Assembly (NCBI GenBank): GCA_023401045.1
Contig: JAEXEM010000299.1
Coordinates: forward strand, 1-9,405
DNA length: 9,405 bases
Reading direction: 5' to 3'
Origin: Actinomycetes bacterium
Lineage (GTDB): Bacteria; Actinomycetota; Actinomycetes; Actinomycetales; Cellulomonadaceae
The position numbers and the translations under genes were made by a program. The notes under the pieces are model-generated. The model did not search any database. It had not been told where the DNA came from and saw only the letters and a list, made by a program, of their open reading frames with translations. Positions 1 to 6,518 of this stretch are shown here, one piece after another; within the stretch, counting starts at the first letter, position 1; each line of letters opens with the position of its first letter.

Positions 1-36
1 CCGCACGCTCGCCGCGCGCCCCGACCCCCCGTCGCC

Positions 37-42
37 TAGCGT
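37..42 (+). promoter_or_regulatory. possible -10 box upstream of the SQOR-like gene
   Basis: TAGCGT matches the actinobacterial TAnnnT -10 pattern. It would start transcription near position 49, about 30 nt before the likely ATG at 79. No convincing -35 is visible, and a six-base match in GC-rich DNA is weak evidence. Confidence 0.3.
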
Positions 43-78
43 GGCGGCGTCGTCGTCCCGCGGCCCCGGAGCGTGCCC

Positions 79-1266
79 ATGCGCCAGCGTCATGACGTCG
101 TCGTCGTCGGGGGCGGGAACGCCGGGACGTCCGTGGCCGGGCGGCTGCGTCGTGACGGCTGCCGGGACGTCGCGCTCGTCGAGCCGAAGGACGTCCACCA
201 CTACCGGCCGCTGCTCTCCTACGTCGCGGGCGGGCAGGCGACCCTCGACGACCTCACCCGCCCGCAGGACGACGTCGTGCCCGCCGGGGTGCGGCGGTAC
301 GCGGACCGGGTCGTCGGCGTCGACCCGCAGCGGTCGGTCGTGCACCTCGCCGGCGGCGGGACGCTCGAGTACGGCGACCTCGTGCTGTGCCCGGGCTCGC
401 AGGTCGACTGGGACGCCGTGCCGGGCGCGCGGCAGGCCGTCGCCACCCCGCACGCCTCGACGAGCTACCTGCCCGAGCACGCCGCGGAGGCGTGGGAGAT
501 GCTGTCCACCCTCCGGCACGGCCGGGTGGTCGTGTGGATCTCCGACCGGCACGTGCCGTGCGCACCGGTCGGCCTCAAGCCGCTGCTGCTCGCGGCGGAC
601 CGCTGGCGCCGCACCGGTGCGCTCGACGACGTCGACGTCGAGGTGCTCGTCGAGGGCGACGCGCTCGCGGGGCTGCCGCGCGCCGACGCCGAGCTGCGCG
701 ACGCGCTCGCCCGCGTGGGCGCCCGGGTGCGGACGGGCGTCACCGTCGAGCGGGTCTTCCCCGAGGCGCGGTCCCTGCTGCTGCGCACCGGTGACGGTGA
801 GGACGCCGTCGACTACGACGCGTTCTTCCTCGTGCCGCCGCACCGCGCGCCCGCCTGGGTGGCGGCGTCGGGGCTGGCCGACGCGGCGAGCGACGGGTTC
901 GTCGCGGTCGACCCGCAGACGCTGCAGCACCGCACGTTCCCGCGGGTGTGGGCGCTCGGGGACGTCGCGACGCTCGACACGTCGTCCTCCGGCGGGGGCC
1001 TGCGCCGCCAGGCGCCCGTCGTCGCGCGCAACATCCAGGCCCGCCGCACGGGCCGGCCGTTCCGGAGGTACGACGGGTACACCGTCGCGCCCGTGACGAC
1101 GACGCGCTCGCGGCTGCTGCTCGCGGAGCACGACCGCGACGGCGTCCCGCAGCCGACGCTGCCCTTCCCGGACCTCGTGCGCCCGCGGTGGTCGCTGTGG
1201 TTCTTCGACCGGTACCTCGAGCCGCCGATCTACTGGCGGCGTCTCACGCAGGGCAAGGTGTCCTGA
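79..1266 (+). CDS. FAD-dependent pyridine nucleotide-disulfide oxidoreductase, sulfide:quinone oxidoreductase-like
   Basis: This is a 395-residue flavoprotein. It opens with a Rossmann dinucleotide motif (VVVVGGGNAG, residues 7-16), followed by the E-P of the ADP-ribose-binding strand and a second FAD motif near the C-terminus (WALGDVA). The layout follows type II sulfide:quinone oxidoreductases (human SQOR type): the HHYRPL segment, the VPCAPVGLKPLLL segment carrying Cys161, the VDPQTLQH segment, the GDVA FAD motif, YDGYT, and a C-terminal aromatic region that in this family helps membrane and quinone contact. Those enzymes oxidise sulfide and pass electrons to quinone at the membrane. The second redox cysteine, which I place just after YDGYT in SQOR, is Ala337 here and no Cys follows residue 161, so classical chemistry is doubtful. 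ATG at 79 is chosen because CGGAG at 67-71 lies 7 nt upstream; GTG at 73 would be too close. Family is confident, substrate is not. Confidence 0.82.
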   Translation: MRQRHDVVVVGGGNAGTSVAGRLRRDGCRDVALVEPKDVHHYRPLLSYVAGGQATLDDLTRPQDDVVPAGVRRYADRVVGVDPQRSVVHLAGGGTLEYGDLVLCPGSQVDWDAVPGARQAVATPHASTSYLPEHAAEAWEMLSTLRHGRVVVWISDRHVPCAPVGLKPLLLAADRWRRTGALDDVDVEVLVEGDALAGLPRADAELRDALARVGARVRTGVTVERVFPEARSLLLRTGDGEDAVDYDAFFLVPPHRAPAWVAASGLADAASDGFVAVDPQTLQHRTFPRVWALGDVATLDTSSSGGGLRRQAPVVARNIQARRTGRPFRRYDGYTVAPVTTTRSRLLLAEHDRDGVPQPTLPFPDLVRPRWSLWFFDRYLEPPIYWRRLTQGKVS

Positions 1267-1275
1267 CCGGGACGT

Positions 1276-1318
1276 GCACCCGGTGCCGCCGCCGCGACCC
1301 CGTGCGGCCGCCGGGTGC
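1276..1318 (+). terminator. GC-rich hairpin between the SQOR-like and methyltransferase genes
   Basis: Inverted repeat GCACCCGG (1276-1283) and CCGGGTGC (1311-1318), with an inner GCCGC/GCGGC pair at 1285-1289 and 1304-1308. It lies just after the SQOR-like stop codon and just before the next promoter. There is no T-tract, which is common for high-GC actinobacterial terminators but leaves the assignment uncertain. Confidence 0.4.
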
Positions 1319-1326
1319 CGCGTTGC

Positions 1327-1332
1327 TAGCCT
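1327..1332 (+). promoter_or_regulatory. -10 box (TAGCCT) of the methyltransferase
   Basis: TAGCCT fits TAnnnT. The expected transcription start, 7-8 nt downstream, falls on or beside GTG at 1340, so the mRNA would be leaderless with respect to that GTG and have only about 23 nt ahead of the methyltransferase ATG. No clear Shine-Dalgarno precedes that ATG. Confidence 0.45.
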
Positions 1333-1339
1333 CGACAGG

Positions 1340-1366
1340 GTGACCCCACCCCGGCGTGCGCGATGA
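1340..1366 (+). CDS. possible leaderless 8-codon upstream ORF overlapping the methyltransferase start
   Basis: GTG at 1340 opens eight sense codons (reading VTPPRRAR) and ends at TGA 1364-1366, which overlaps the methyltransferase ATG at 1363 as ATGA. It sits at the predicted transcription start set by TAGCCT at 1327-1332. Ribosomes beginning on the leaderless GTG could terminate and restart on the overlapping ATG, which otherwise lacks a ribosome-binding site. Short chance frames are common, so this is an inference from position only. Confidence 0.3.
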   Translation: MTPPRRAR

Positions 1367-2490
1367 GCGACGTCCTCGACGACCTGCGCCGCCACCCCGA
1401 TCTCGACGGTCCCAACCTCTTCGCGGTCGACGCCACGGACCGGCTCCTGCTCGACGAGGCGGCGCCCGAGCTCGCCGCTGCCGGCGACGGGGACGTCGTC
1501 GTCGTCGGTGACCGGTACGGCGCGCTCACCCTCGGCGCGATCGCCCGGCACGGCGTCACCGGGGTGCGCGTCCACCAGGACCGCCTCACCGGTGAGCTCG
1601 CGCTGCACGAGAACGCCGAGCGGCTGGGGATCGGCGGGTTCACGTCGCTCGGCCTCACCCCGGAGCTCGTGGCGGGCGCACGGCTCGTCCTCGTCCAGCT
1701 GCCGCGGGCGCTCGACGCCCTCGACGAGGTCGCCGCGCTCGTCGCGGAGCACGCCGACCCGGGCGTCGTCGTCATGGCGGGCGGGCGCGTCAAGCACATG
1801 ACCCACGCGATGAACGACGTGCTGGGCCGGCACTTCTCCGAGGTCCGGGCGCGCCTGGCCCGGCAGAAGTCGCGCGTCATCGTCGCCTCGTCCCCGCGGC
1901 CGGCGTCGCAGCGACCGGCACGGCGCTGGCCGGAGTGCGTCGAGCACCCCGACCTGGGGATCACGGTCTGCGCGCACGGCGGTGCGTTCGCCGGCACCGG
2001 CATCGACATCGGGACCCGTGCGCTGCTCGCGCACCTCGACGACGTCCCGCACACCACCGGCACCGCCGTCGACCTCGGCTGCGGCACCGGCGTGCTCGCG
2101 GTGACGCTCGCCCGCCTGCGCCCTGGCCTGGCCGTCACGGCGACCGACGAGTCCGCCGCCGCCGTCACGTCCGCGCAGGCCACCGTCGACGCCAACGGCG
2201 TGGGCGACCGCGTCCACGTCACCCGCGCCACCGGCACCGCCGGCATCCCCGACGCGAGCGTCGACCTCGTCCTGCTCAACCCGCCCTTCCACGTCGAGGC
2301 CACCGTGCACCCCGGCGTCGCCCGCGCCCTCTTCGTCGACGCCGCCCGCGTGCTGCGCCCCGACGGGCAGCTCTGGGCCGTGTGGAACTCCCACCTGCGG
2401 TACCGGCCGACCCTCGAGCACGTCGTCGGGCCGACGCGTCAGGTCAGCCGGGGGCCGAAGTTCACGGTGACGGTGTCGACGCGGGGATAG
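1363..2490 (+). CDS. class I SAM-dependent methyltransferase, RlmG/RsmC family (rRNA guanine-N2)
   Basis: The 375-residue length fits RlmG (E. coli about 378 residues) better than RsmC (343). The N-terminal half is the degenerate methyltransferase-like domain of this family, with GDRYGALTLGA and the late MAGGRVKHM segment followed by a Lys/Arg-rich strand, a pattern I associate with RlmG. The catalytic half has SAM motif I DLGCGTG at residues 237-243 and motif IV NPPF at 306-309, the signature of N2-guanine methyltransferases that flip out the base. It ends with the usual WAVWNSHLRY and KFTV strands. Known relatives methylate a guanine of 23S (G1835, RlmG) or 16S rRNA (G1207, RsmC). The exact target here is inferred. 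The frame is intact and typical of the host. Its TAG stop doubles as the first bases of the next gene's -10 box. Confidence 0.85.
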   Translation: MSDVLDDLRRHPDLDGPNLFAVDATDRLLLDEAAPELAAAGDGDVVVVGDRYGALTLGAIARHGVTGVRVHQDRLTGELALHENAERLGIGGFTSLGLTPELVAGARLVLVQLPRALDALDEVAALVAEHADPGVVVMAGGRVKHMTHAMNDVLGRHFSEVRARLARQKSRVIVASSPRPASQRPARRWPECVEHPDLGITVCAHGGAFAGTGIDIGTRALLAHLDDVPHTTGTAVDLGCGTGVLAVTLARLRPGLAVTATDESAAAVTSAQATVDANGVGDRVHVTRATGTAGIPDASVDLVLLNPPFHVEATVHPGVARALFVDAARVLRPDGQLWAVWNSHLRYRPTLEHVVGPTRQVSRGPKFTVTVSTRG

Positions 2491-2493
2491 GTT
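2488..2493 (+). promoter_or_regulatory. -10 box (TAGGTT) overlapping the methyltransferase stop codon
   Basis: TAGGTT fits TAnnnT and contains the methyltransferase TAG stop. The GTG at 2500 lies 6 nt after the hexamer, where transcription should begin, so the lipoprotein mRNA is probably leaderless. No Shine-Dalgarno lies in the 9-nt gap, which supports this reading. Confidence 0.45.
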
Positions 2494-2499
2494 CCCGCC

Positions 2500-2820
2500 G
2501 TGCCCATGTCAGCCGCGCGGACCCCTGCTCCCACCGCAGCGCTGGCCGTGGTCCTGCTGGCCGCGTGCTCGGCGGGACTGTCGAACCCCGAGGTCGACGC
2601 GTGCAACCGCGTGGCCGTCTGGGTCGACGGCGGCCAGGACCCTGACTGGTTCGCTGGTGCTGTGACCGACGCGCAGGACGCGCTCGCGGACGTCGAGGAC
2701 TCCCCGCTCACGGTCCCGCTCACGGAGCTCGCGAGCAGCGTCGGGAGCGAGAGCGCCGCCCGCGCGGAGGCGTTCATGACGGTCTGCGAGGAGCACGGCT
2801 GGGAGCCGTCGGAGGGGTAA
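2500..2820 (+). CDS. small secreted lipoprotein, function unknown
   Basis: This is a 106-residue precursor with a lipoprotein signal peptide: a short N-region with Arg7, a hydrophobic stretch (residues 13-22) and lipobox LAAC with the modified cysteine at residue 23. The mature protein, about 84 residues, would be anchored to the outer face of the cytoplasmic membrane. It is acidic and has two further cysteines, near residues 35 (DACNRV) and 97 (MTVCEEHGW), which could form a disulfide. I recognise no domain. GTG at 2500 is preferred because it falls at the predicted leaderless start; ATG at 2506 in the same frame would also keep the signal peptide. It follows the methyltransferase by 9 nt, but its own promoter means a functional link is not implied. 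Confidence 0.75.
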   Translation: MPMSAARTPAPTAALAVVLLAACSAGLSNPEVDACNRVAVWVDGGQDPDWFAGAVTDAQDALADVEDSPLTVPLTELASSVGSESAARAEAFMTVCEEHGWEPSEG

Positions 2821-2870
2821 TGGCAGCGGACGGCCCACGACCGTCGATACGTTTACTCCACCGGTCTGGA

Positions 2871-2886
2871 GTCCAGATCCCTGGAC
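2871..2886 (+). terminator. weak stem-loop after the lipoprotein gene
   Basis: GTCCAG (2871-2876), loop ATCC, CTGGAC (2881-2886). An overlapping palindrome, TCTGGA-G-TCCAGA (2865-2877), shares the left arm. The pair lies 50 nt past the lipoprotein stop, with no T-tract. It may be a terminator or a scar where the next gene lost its 5' part. Confidence 0.25.
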
Positions 2887-2910
2887 CATTCTCCGCGGGA
2901 GGTTGCCGGC

Positions 2911-3836
2911 GGGCGTCCCCGGCGGGCCGACATCGCGGAGATGACGGGGCTCGCACCGTTCGACGCGTTCGACGCCTACCTCGTGACCGGTGGCCTGCCG
3001 CTCGTCGCGCAGGAATGGGCGCACGGCGCCACGCTCACGGACTTCCTCACCGCGTCGTTCTCGACGTCGACCAGTGCGCTCGTCGTCGCCGGCAGCCGCG
3101 CGCTGGACACGGAGCTCCCCGAGCCGTCGTTCCCGCGGCAGGTGCTGACCGCGATCGGCGGGCGGGGCGAACGCACGTTCAGCGGCATCCAGAACGCCGG
3201 GGGCCAGCCGATGAACGCGAAGACGTCGACCACCTCGCTGCACACCCTGGTCGGCCGGCGGATCGTCGCCGCCGACGAGCCCCTCTCCCTGCGCACGCAC
3301 TCAAGGACCGTCGGTACCGCATCACCGACCCCGCACTGCGGTTCTGGCTCGCGTTCGTCGAGCCCGCACTCTCTGAGGTCGACCGTGGACGGCCCGACCT
3401 CGCGCTCGCGCGGGTCCGGGCCGGCTACGCGTCGTGGCGAGGGCGAGCGATCGAGCCGGTCGTCAGGGATGCCCTCCACCGCCTGCTCCCCGACGAGGAC
3501 TGGCCGACCGTGGCTCGGATCGGCGGCTGGTGGCCGCGGTCCAACAACCCCGAGATCGACCTGACGGCCGTCGACCGCGCCCGCACGAGCGTGCCGTTCG
3601 TCGGCACCATCAAGTGGCGCCGCGACGAACCTGTCAGCGCCGGCGAGGTCACCACCCTCGCGTCGGCCGCCACCGCGGTGCCAGGCGTCGACATCGGGAC
3701 ACCTCTGGTCGCGGTGTGCCCGGGCGGCGCCGAGCCGGGCACCACCCGCCTGGCCCGGACGTGGACCGACCACGACCTGATCGAGGCCTGGCGGAACGAG
3801 GTCGGGCCGAACCCAGCGGTGCCGGGTCCCGGCTGA
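2911..3836 (+). pseudogene. C-terminal remnant of a DUF234-type AAA ATPase (ATP-binding protein), 5'-truncated and frameshifted
   Basis: The reading begins mid-protein at about 2911 (RRADIAEM), with FDAYLVTGGLPLV near 2970-3010, and runs in frame to 3302. It continues one frame over from 3303 with KDRRYRITDPALRFWLAF and stops at TGA 3834-3836. These are the middle and C-terminal parts of a prokaryotic ATPase family (COG1672-like). The C-terminal DUF234 region resembles a PD-(D/E)XK nuclease fold, and EIDL and VGTIKW are visible. The N-terminal AAA domain with Walker A and B is absent: only about 90 nt lie between the lipoprotein stop and the first recognisable residues. Restoring one A near 3303 (TCAAGG to TCAAAGG) would give SKDRRYRI in one frame. 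With ATPase motifs missing, it cannot work as an ATPase. It is probably a relic of the mobile or defence material that also supplied the toxin island. Confidence 0.75.
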
Positions 3837-3907
3837 TCACCCCGAGCGGCGGGCGGCAACTCCCCCGTGTCCGTCCTTCGCCGGCTGCGTGCACTGCGTT
3901 CCCCGTG
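3837..3907. other. short convergent intergenic gap, nothing recognised
   Basis: These 71 nt separate the ends of the ATPase remnant (plus) and the second immunity gene (minus). I see no strong hairpin, T-tract or repeat that would assign a terminator. Confidence 0.5.
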
Positions 3908-4459
3908 TCACGCGTCCGACGCGCGTCGGAGCTGCGTCTCGATCATCCGGGGAAGCCCCTCGGCGAGAGCCCCGGCGATCATCCGCACGTCGGCCTCGGT
4001 GCGAACCGGGAAGAACGCGTCGTCCTCCTCGACCCTGTAGTGAAGCGCAAGCTCCTCGTTCGCCCACGAGACGACACCGTCGCCCACCACCGTCCGGATG
4101 ATCCGCCAGGACTGCTGCACGAGCTCGGCGCGATGGTGAGGATCCGACGCCTGCATGAGCGTCGTCGTGCCCCGCGTCGATGCCCACTCGTACATGTCCG
4201 GCCCGGGCTCCCCAGCACCGACTTCGAAACGGACCGCGAACCGATGCTTCACGTCGTCGAGCCGAAACGCACGTCCCCAGCCCTCGACCTGGGCCCACAG
4301 CCCGACGTGGCACCCGGAAACCGGGCCGAACAGCCACCCTGGACGGCTCCCCTTCATCCGCTGTCCGTCGAGCAGGACGCACAACGGATCAACCGCTTCT
4401 ACGAGAAGCCGGGTGAGCGTTCGCCGCGAATCGATCACCGCTTCAGGTCGGACACTCAC
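3908..4459 (-). CDS. probable immunity protein of the orphan nuclease tip
   Basis: This is a 183-residue intact frame starting at GTG 4459-4457 and ending at TGA 3910-3908. The start overlaps the stop codon of the upstream toxin-tip remnant (GTGA), as expected for a coupled toxin-immunity pair; there is no strong Shine-Dalgarno. The frame stays open upstream to 4762, but that extension runs antiparallel to nothing meaningful, reads as Arg/Ser/Pro-rich noise and crosses the neighbouring toxin remnant, so the shorter start is chosen. The protein is soluble, tryptophan-containing and acidic towards the C-terminus, with no signal peptide or membrane segment. I do not recognise a named immunity family. 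The role rests on position: directly after a nuclease tip in an Rhs locus. An immunity protein would bind and neutralise the cognate nuclease in the cytoplasm. Base composition is less GC-extreme than purB, suggesting transfer. Confidence 0.65.
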   Translation of the reverse strand: MSVRPEAVIDSRRTLTRLLVEAVDPLCVLLDGQRMKGSRPGWLFGPVSGCHVGLWAQVEGWGRAFRLDDVKHRFAVRFEVGAGEPGPDMYEWASTRGTTTLMQASDPHHRAELVQQSWRIIRTVVGDGVVSWANEELALHYRVEEDDAFFPVRTEADVRMIAGALAEGLPRMIETQLRRASDA

Positions 4460-4650
4460 GCCCGCACCAACAATCGCCGGTGACCGTACTTCTTTGCGAT
4501 CCAGGCGTCCTTCGCGCGCTGCACGGGCCCGTACCGGGCCCGCCCCGACTTCACTTCCATGATGTACGACCTTCCTCCTGCTCGGAACTGGAAGTCCACC
4601 TATTGCCGACCGAGCGGGGTCTTGAAGTGCACCTGCGCGGGCGTGAGGTG
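4456..4650 (-). pseudogene. orphan PD-(D/E)XK nuclease toxin tip, interrupted by a stop codon
   Basis: In one minus-strand frame, HLTPAQVHFKTPLGRQ is followed by TAG (4602-4600), then VDFQFRAGGRSYIMEVKSG and a further lysine/tyrosine-rich helix, ending at TGA 4458-4456. The part after the stop is 47 codons. The acidic residue of VDF followed by E-V-K is the catalytic spacing of PD-(D/E)XK nucleases, and TPLGR before it resembles the usual start of restriction-enzyme-like toxin tips in Rhs and related polymorphic toxins. No Rhs core precedes it; instead the first module's immunity gene ends at 4702. It is therefore a displaced orphan tip, further broken by the in-frame TAG. The upstream limit is approximate. 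A remaining 47-codon frame from GTG 4599 could be translated but would lack the N-terminal strand of the fold. Confidence 0.6.
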
Positions 4651-4701
4651 AACGTCTCGCAGACATGCGAGCAACAGGGCGACTTGATGACACCTCAGCG
4701 C

Positions 4702-4944
4702 TTACGTTTCCACGTCCCAGGAAACGTGGTAGGCATCGCCGAGCTCGAAGACATCGGCCCATTCATCCGCAAACGCGTCGTACGTTGGCACCGTCTCGTT
4801 GGGCGCGGTCAGGAAGAGATGCCACCCCTCGCCAGCGGGATCCGCTCGAACCTGGACCAACCACCCAGCAAGAGATCCCTGACCCACTCGGCCTGCGAGC
4901 ACGACGGGAGGCCAACTCTCATCACGATCACCGAATTCGTACAT
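4702..4944 (-). CDS. probable immunity protein of the Rhs toxin tip
   Basis: This is an 80-residue acidic, soluble protein (start MYEFGDRDESWPP, end SWDVET) with no signal or membrane segment. It lies directly after the Rhs toxin: the present toxin frame stops at 4965, 20 nt upstream, and the ancestral frame stops at 4928, so the gene would then overlap the toxin end by 17 nt. GGGTGA, 9 nt before the ATG, is a usable ribosome-binding site. Small acidic proteins following an Rhs gene are characteristic immunity partners that bind and block the toxin tip in the producer's cytoplasm. The frame is intact although the toxin is not. I cannot assign a named immunity family, so the role is inferred from position, size and charge. 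Confidence 0.65.
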   Translation of the reverse strand: MYEFGDRDESWPPVVLAGRVGQGSLAGWLVQVRADPAGEGWHLFLTAPNETVPTYDAFADEWADVFELGDAYHVSWDVET

Positions 4945-6430
4945 GGTAATTGTTCACCCAGCTCCTACTGCCCTTGGCAAGCGAGATGCGGCTCTCGAAA
5001 TTGGCCTGGGGAGAATCCGAACTCTGGCTTCCGTGTAGGCGGCCTATACTGGCGCAGGCCGTTGCGAGAGAGAAGGCCACCGACGGAGGTGCTCCTCGCT
5101 CCGCGCCCCACCCACATTCGCCACGCCCAGTCGGCGGCGCGCTGAGAGACTACATACTCCCTGCCCTTGCCGGGACCCATCCCGACGTTCTTGCGAGCAG
5201 CCCTCACGATCTTCACGGCATCGCGTGCATCGCGCCCAGTCTGCACTACTGACCGCGCGGCCTGCGCGAGTGCGCGCTTTGCCTTCTGGCCCGCCTTCGC
5301 AGAGAGACTGGCGACCTTGAACGCCGCTCGTACCCCACCGCCCGCACCGACGCGCTGCGCCGCGGCGGTGATCCCCATCTCCAGGGCCTTGCCCTTGTTC
5401 CCGCTCGCCGCGTACGCCACCGCGGACACGCCCGCGGCCGCCGCACCGATCGGCCCGGGGATGAAGGAGGCGACCTCGCCGACCCTCGCCACGACTCCCA
5501 GCACCTTGCCCCAGGCGATCGTGCCGCCGAGGTCGGTGCAGTTGACCGGGTCGGCGTTGCAGTAGTCGTACGCGTTCGCCGAGCCGCCGGCCACGGGGTC
5601 GACCTGCAGGAACCGGCCGATGAGCGGGTGGTAGAGCCGCACGCCCATGAGGAGGACACCCGTCGGGGTGTCGGCCGACCGCTGCGCTGCACCCAAACAG
5701 CCGTAGCGGGCCGGCGGGGCGTTCGAGGTCGCCGCGCCACTCATCGGGAGCGGGTTGCCGAACTCGTCGTACGACGAGAGCTGCAGCGACGGCCACGTCG
5801 CGCGGTCCGCACCGTCCGCGACCGGAACCGTTCCGACCACGTCGCCGTGGAGGTCGACGAGCTGGAGCACCCGGTCGCCGGACTTGCCGGTCTGGACCGC
5901 GATCTGCCCGTCGGCGCCCTCCACCCAACGCGTGATCTTGTCCGGCTGGGTCGCGTCCTCGACGATCCAGCCGGGCTCGTCACCGTCGCCGTCGTAGTGC
6001 AGGACCTGCTCGGTCGAGCTCGCCCACCCGTCGTTCACCCACGCGAAGGTCGACTGCGTCGAGAACCGCTGCAACGGGTCCAGGGTCCACTCCGCCTTCT
6101 CGACACCCGGGATCTCCTGTGAGGCCACGAGGTCGATGACGGAGTCGCCGGAGGTGGCGACGGCCGAGCCGTCGACCGTCGGCATCGCCGTCGTACGGCC
6201 GAGCGCATCGCAAGACCACGCGGTCCCGTTCGCACCGGAGGTGGACGCCAGCCGGCTCGCGGAGTCGTACGTCGACGACGTCGTCACCGCACCCGCTAGA
6301 ACGACGTGCGGCTGGTCTGCTCGCCATAGCCGTACCGGCGCGACGTGCAGGCAGCCCCGCCGGAAGAAACGTCGACGGCGACGAGCCGCGCGTACCGTTC
6401 GTACCCATACGTGCGCTCACCCGTCGTCGA
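4928..6430 (-). pseudogene. Rhs polymorphic-toxin gene: 5'-truncated, with core, pre-toxin region and frameshifted toxin tip
   Basis: The largest open part is 440 codons (6287 down to 4965). It holds YD-type repeats, the Rhs-associated core (PTGVLLMGVRLYHPLIGRF, residues about 208-226, then VDP and NAYDYCNADPVNCTDLGG), and a hydrophobic glycine/alanine-rich pre-toxin stretch (FIPGPIG onward, about 275-312). A lysine/arginine linker (about 320-370) leads to a toxin tip from about 375, with QRAADWAWRMWVG and GLRQYRPP. Intact actinobacterial Rhs proteins are usually well over 1000 residues, and no secretion region remains. At 6430-6299 a second frame carries further Rhs sequence (GERTYGYERYARL), so the gene is also broken near 6296. 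At the 3' end, removing one base of the run at 5008-5011 opens SQANFES and a WVNNYHV ending, with the stop at 4928-4930. The tip is probably toxic when intact; its activity class is not identified. Confidence 0.8.
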
Positions 6431-6518
6431 CACCGGCGTCCCGGCCGCTGCCCGCCGGCAGCACCCGCTCCCCGCAGGCCGCCGCGGACACCCGCACCGG
6501 GACCTCGGGGCACTCTGG

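Noticed and set aside
41..1096. 351-codon plus-strand frame overlapping the SQOR-like gene
   Set aside because: It is Arg/Ser/Thr-rich, typical of an off-frame reading of GC-rich coding DNA; the other frame has clear flavoprotein motifs.
2863..2888. tRNA 3'-end remnant as an integration site
   Set aside because: GGAGTCCAGATCCCTGGACCA recalls a T-arm followed by CCA, but the TTC of the T-loop is absent and the arm does not pair properly. Treated as a simple inverted repeat.
3434..4483. 349-codon plus-strand frame over the ATPase remnant and second immunity gene
   Set aside because: Low-complexity Arg/Pro reading; it is antisense to the immunity gene and off-frame to the ATPase remnant.
4460..4762. 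Extension of the second immunity gene to ATG 4762
   Set aside because: The extra 101 codons are Arg/Ser/Pro-rich and run through the nuclease-tip remnant in a different frame; the GTGA overlap at 4459 is the better start.
4480..5145. 221-codon plus-strand frame over the toxin island
   Set aside because: It is antisense to the immunity gene and toxin tips, which have coherent overlaps and motifs; no ribosome-binding site or domain supports it.
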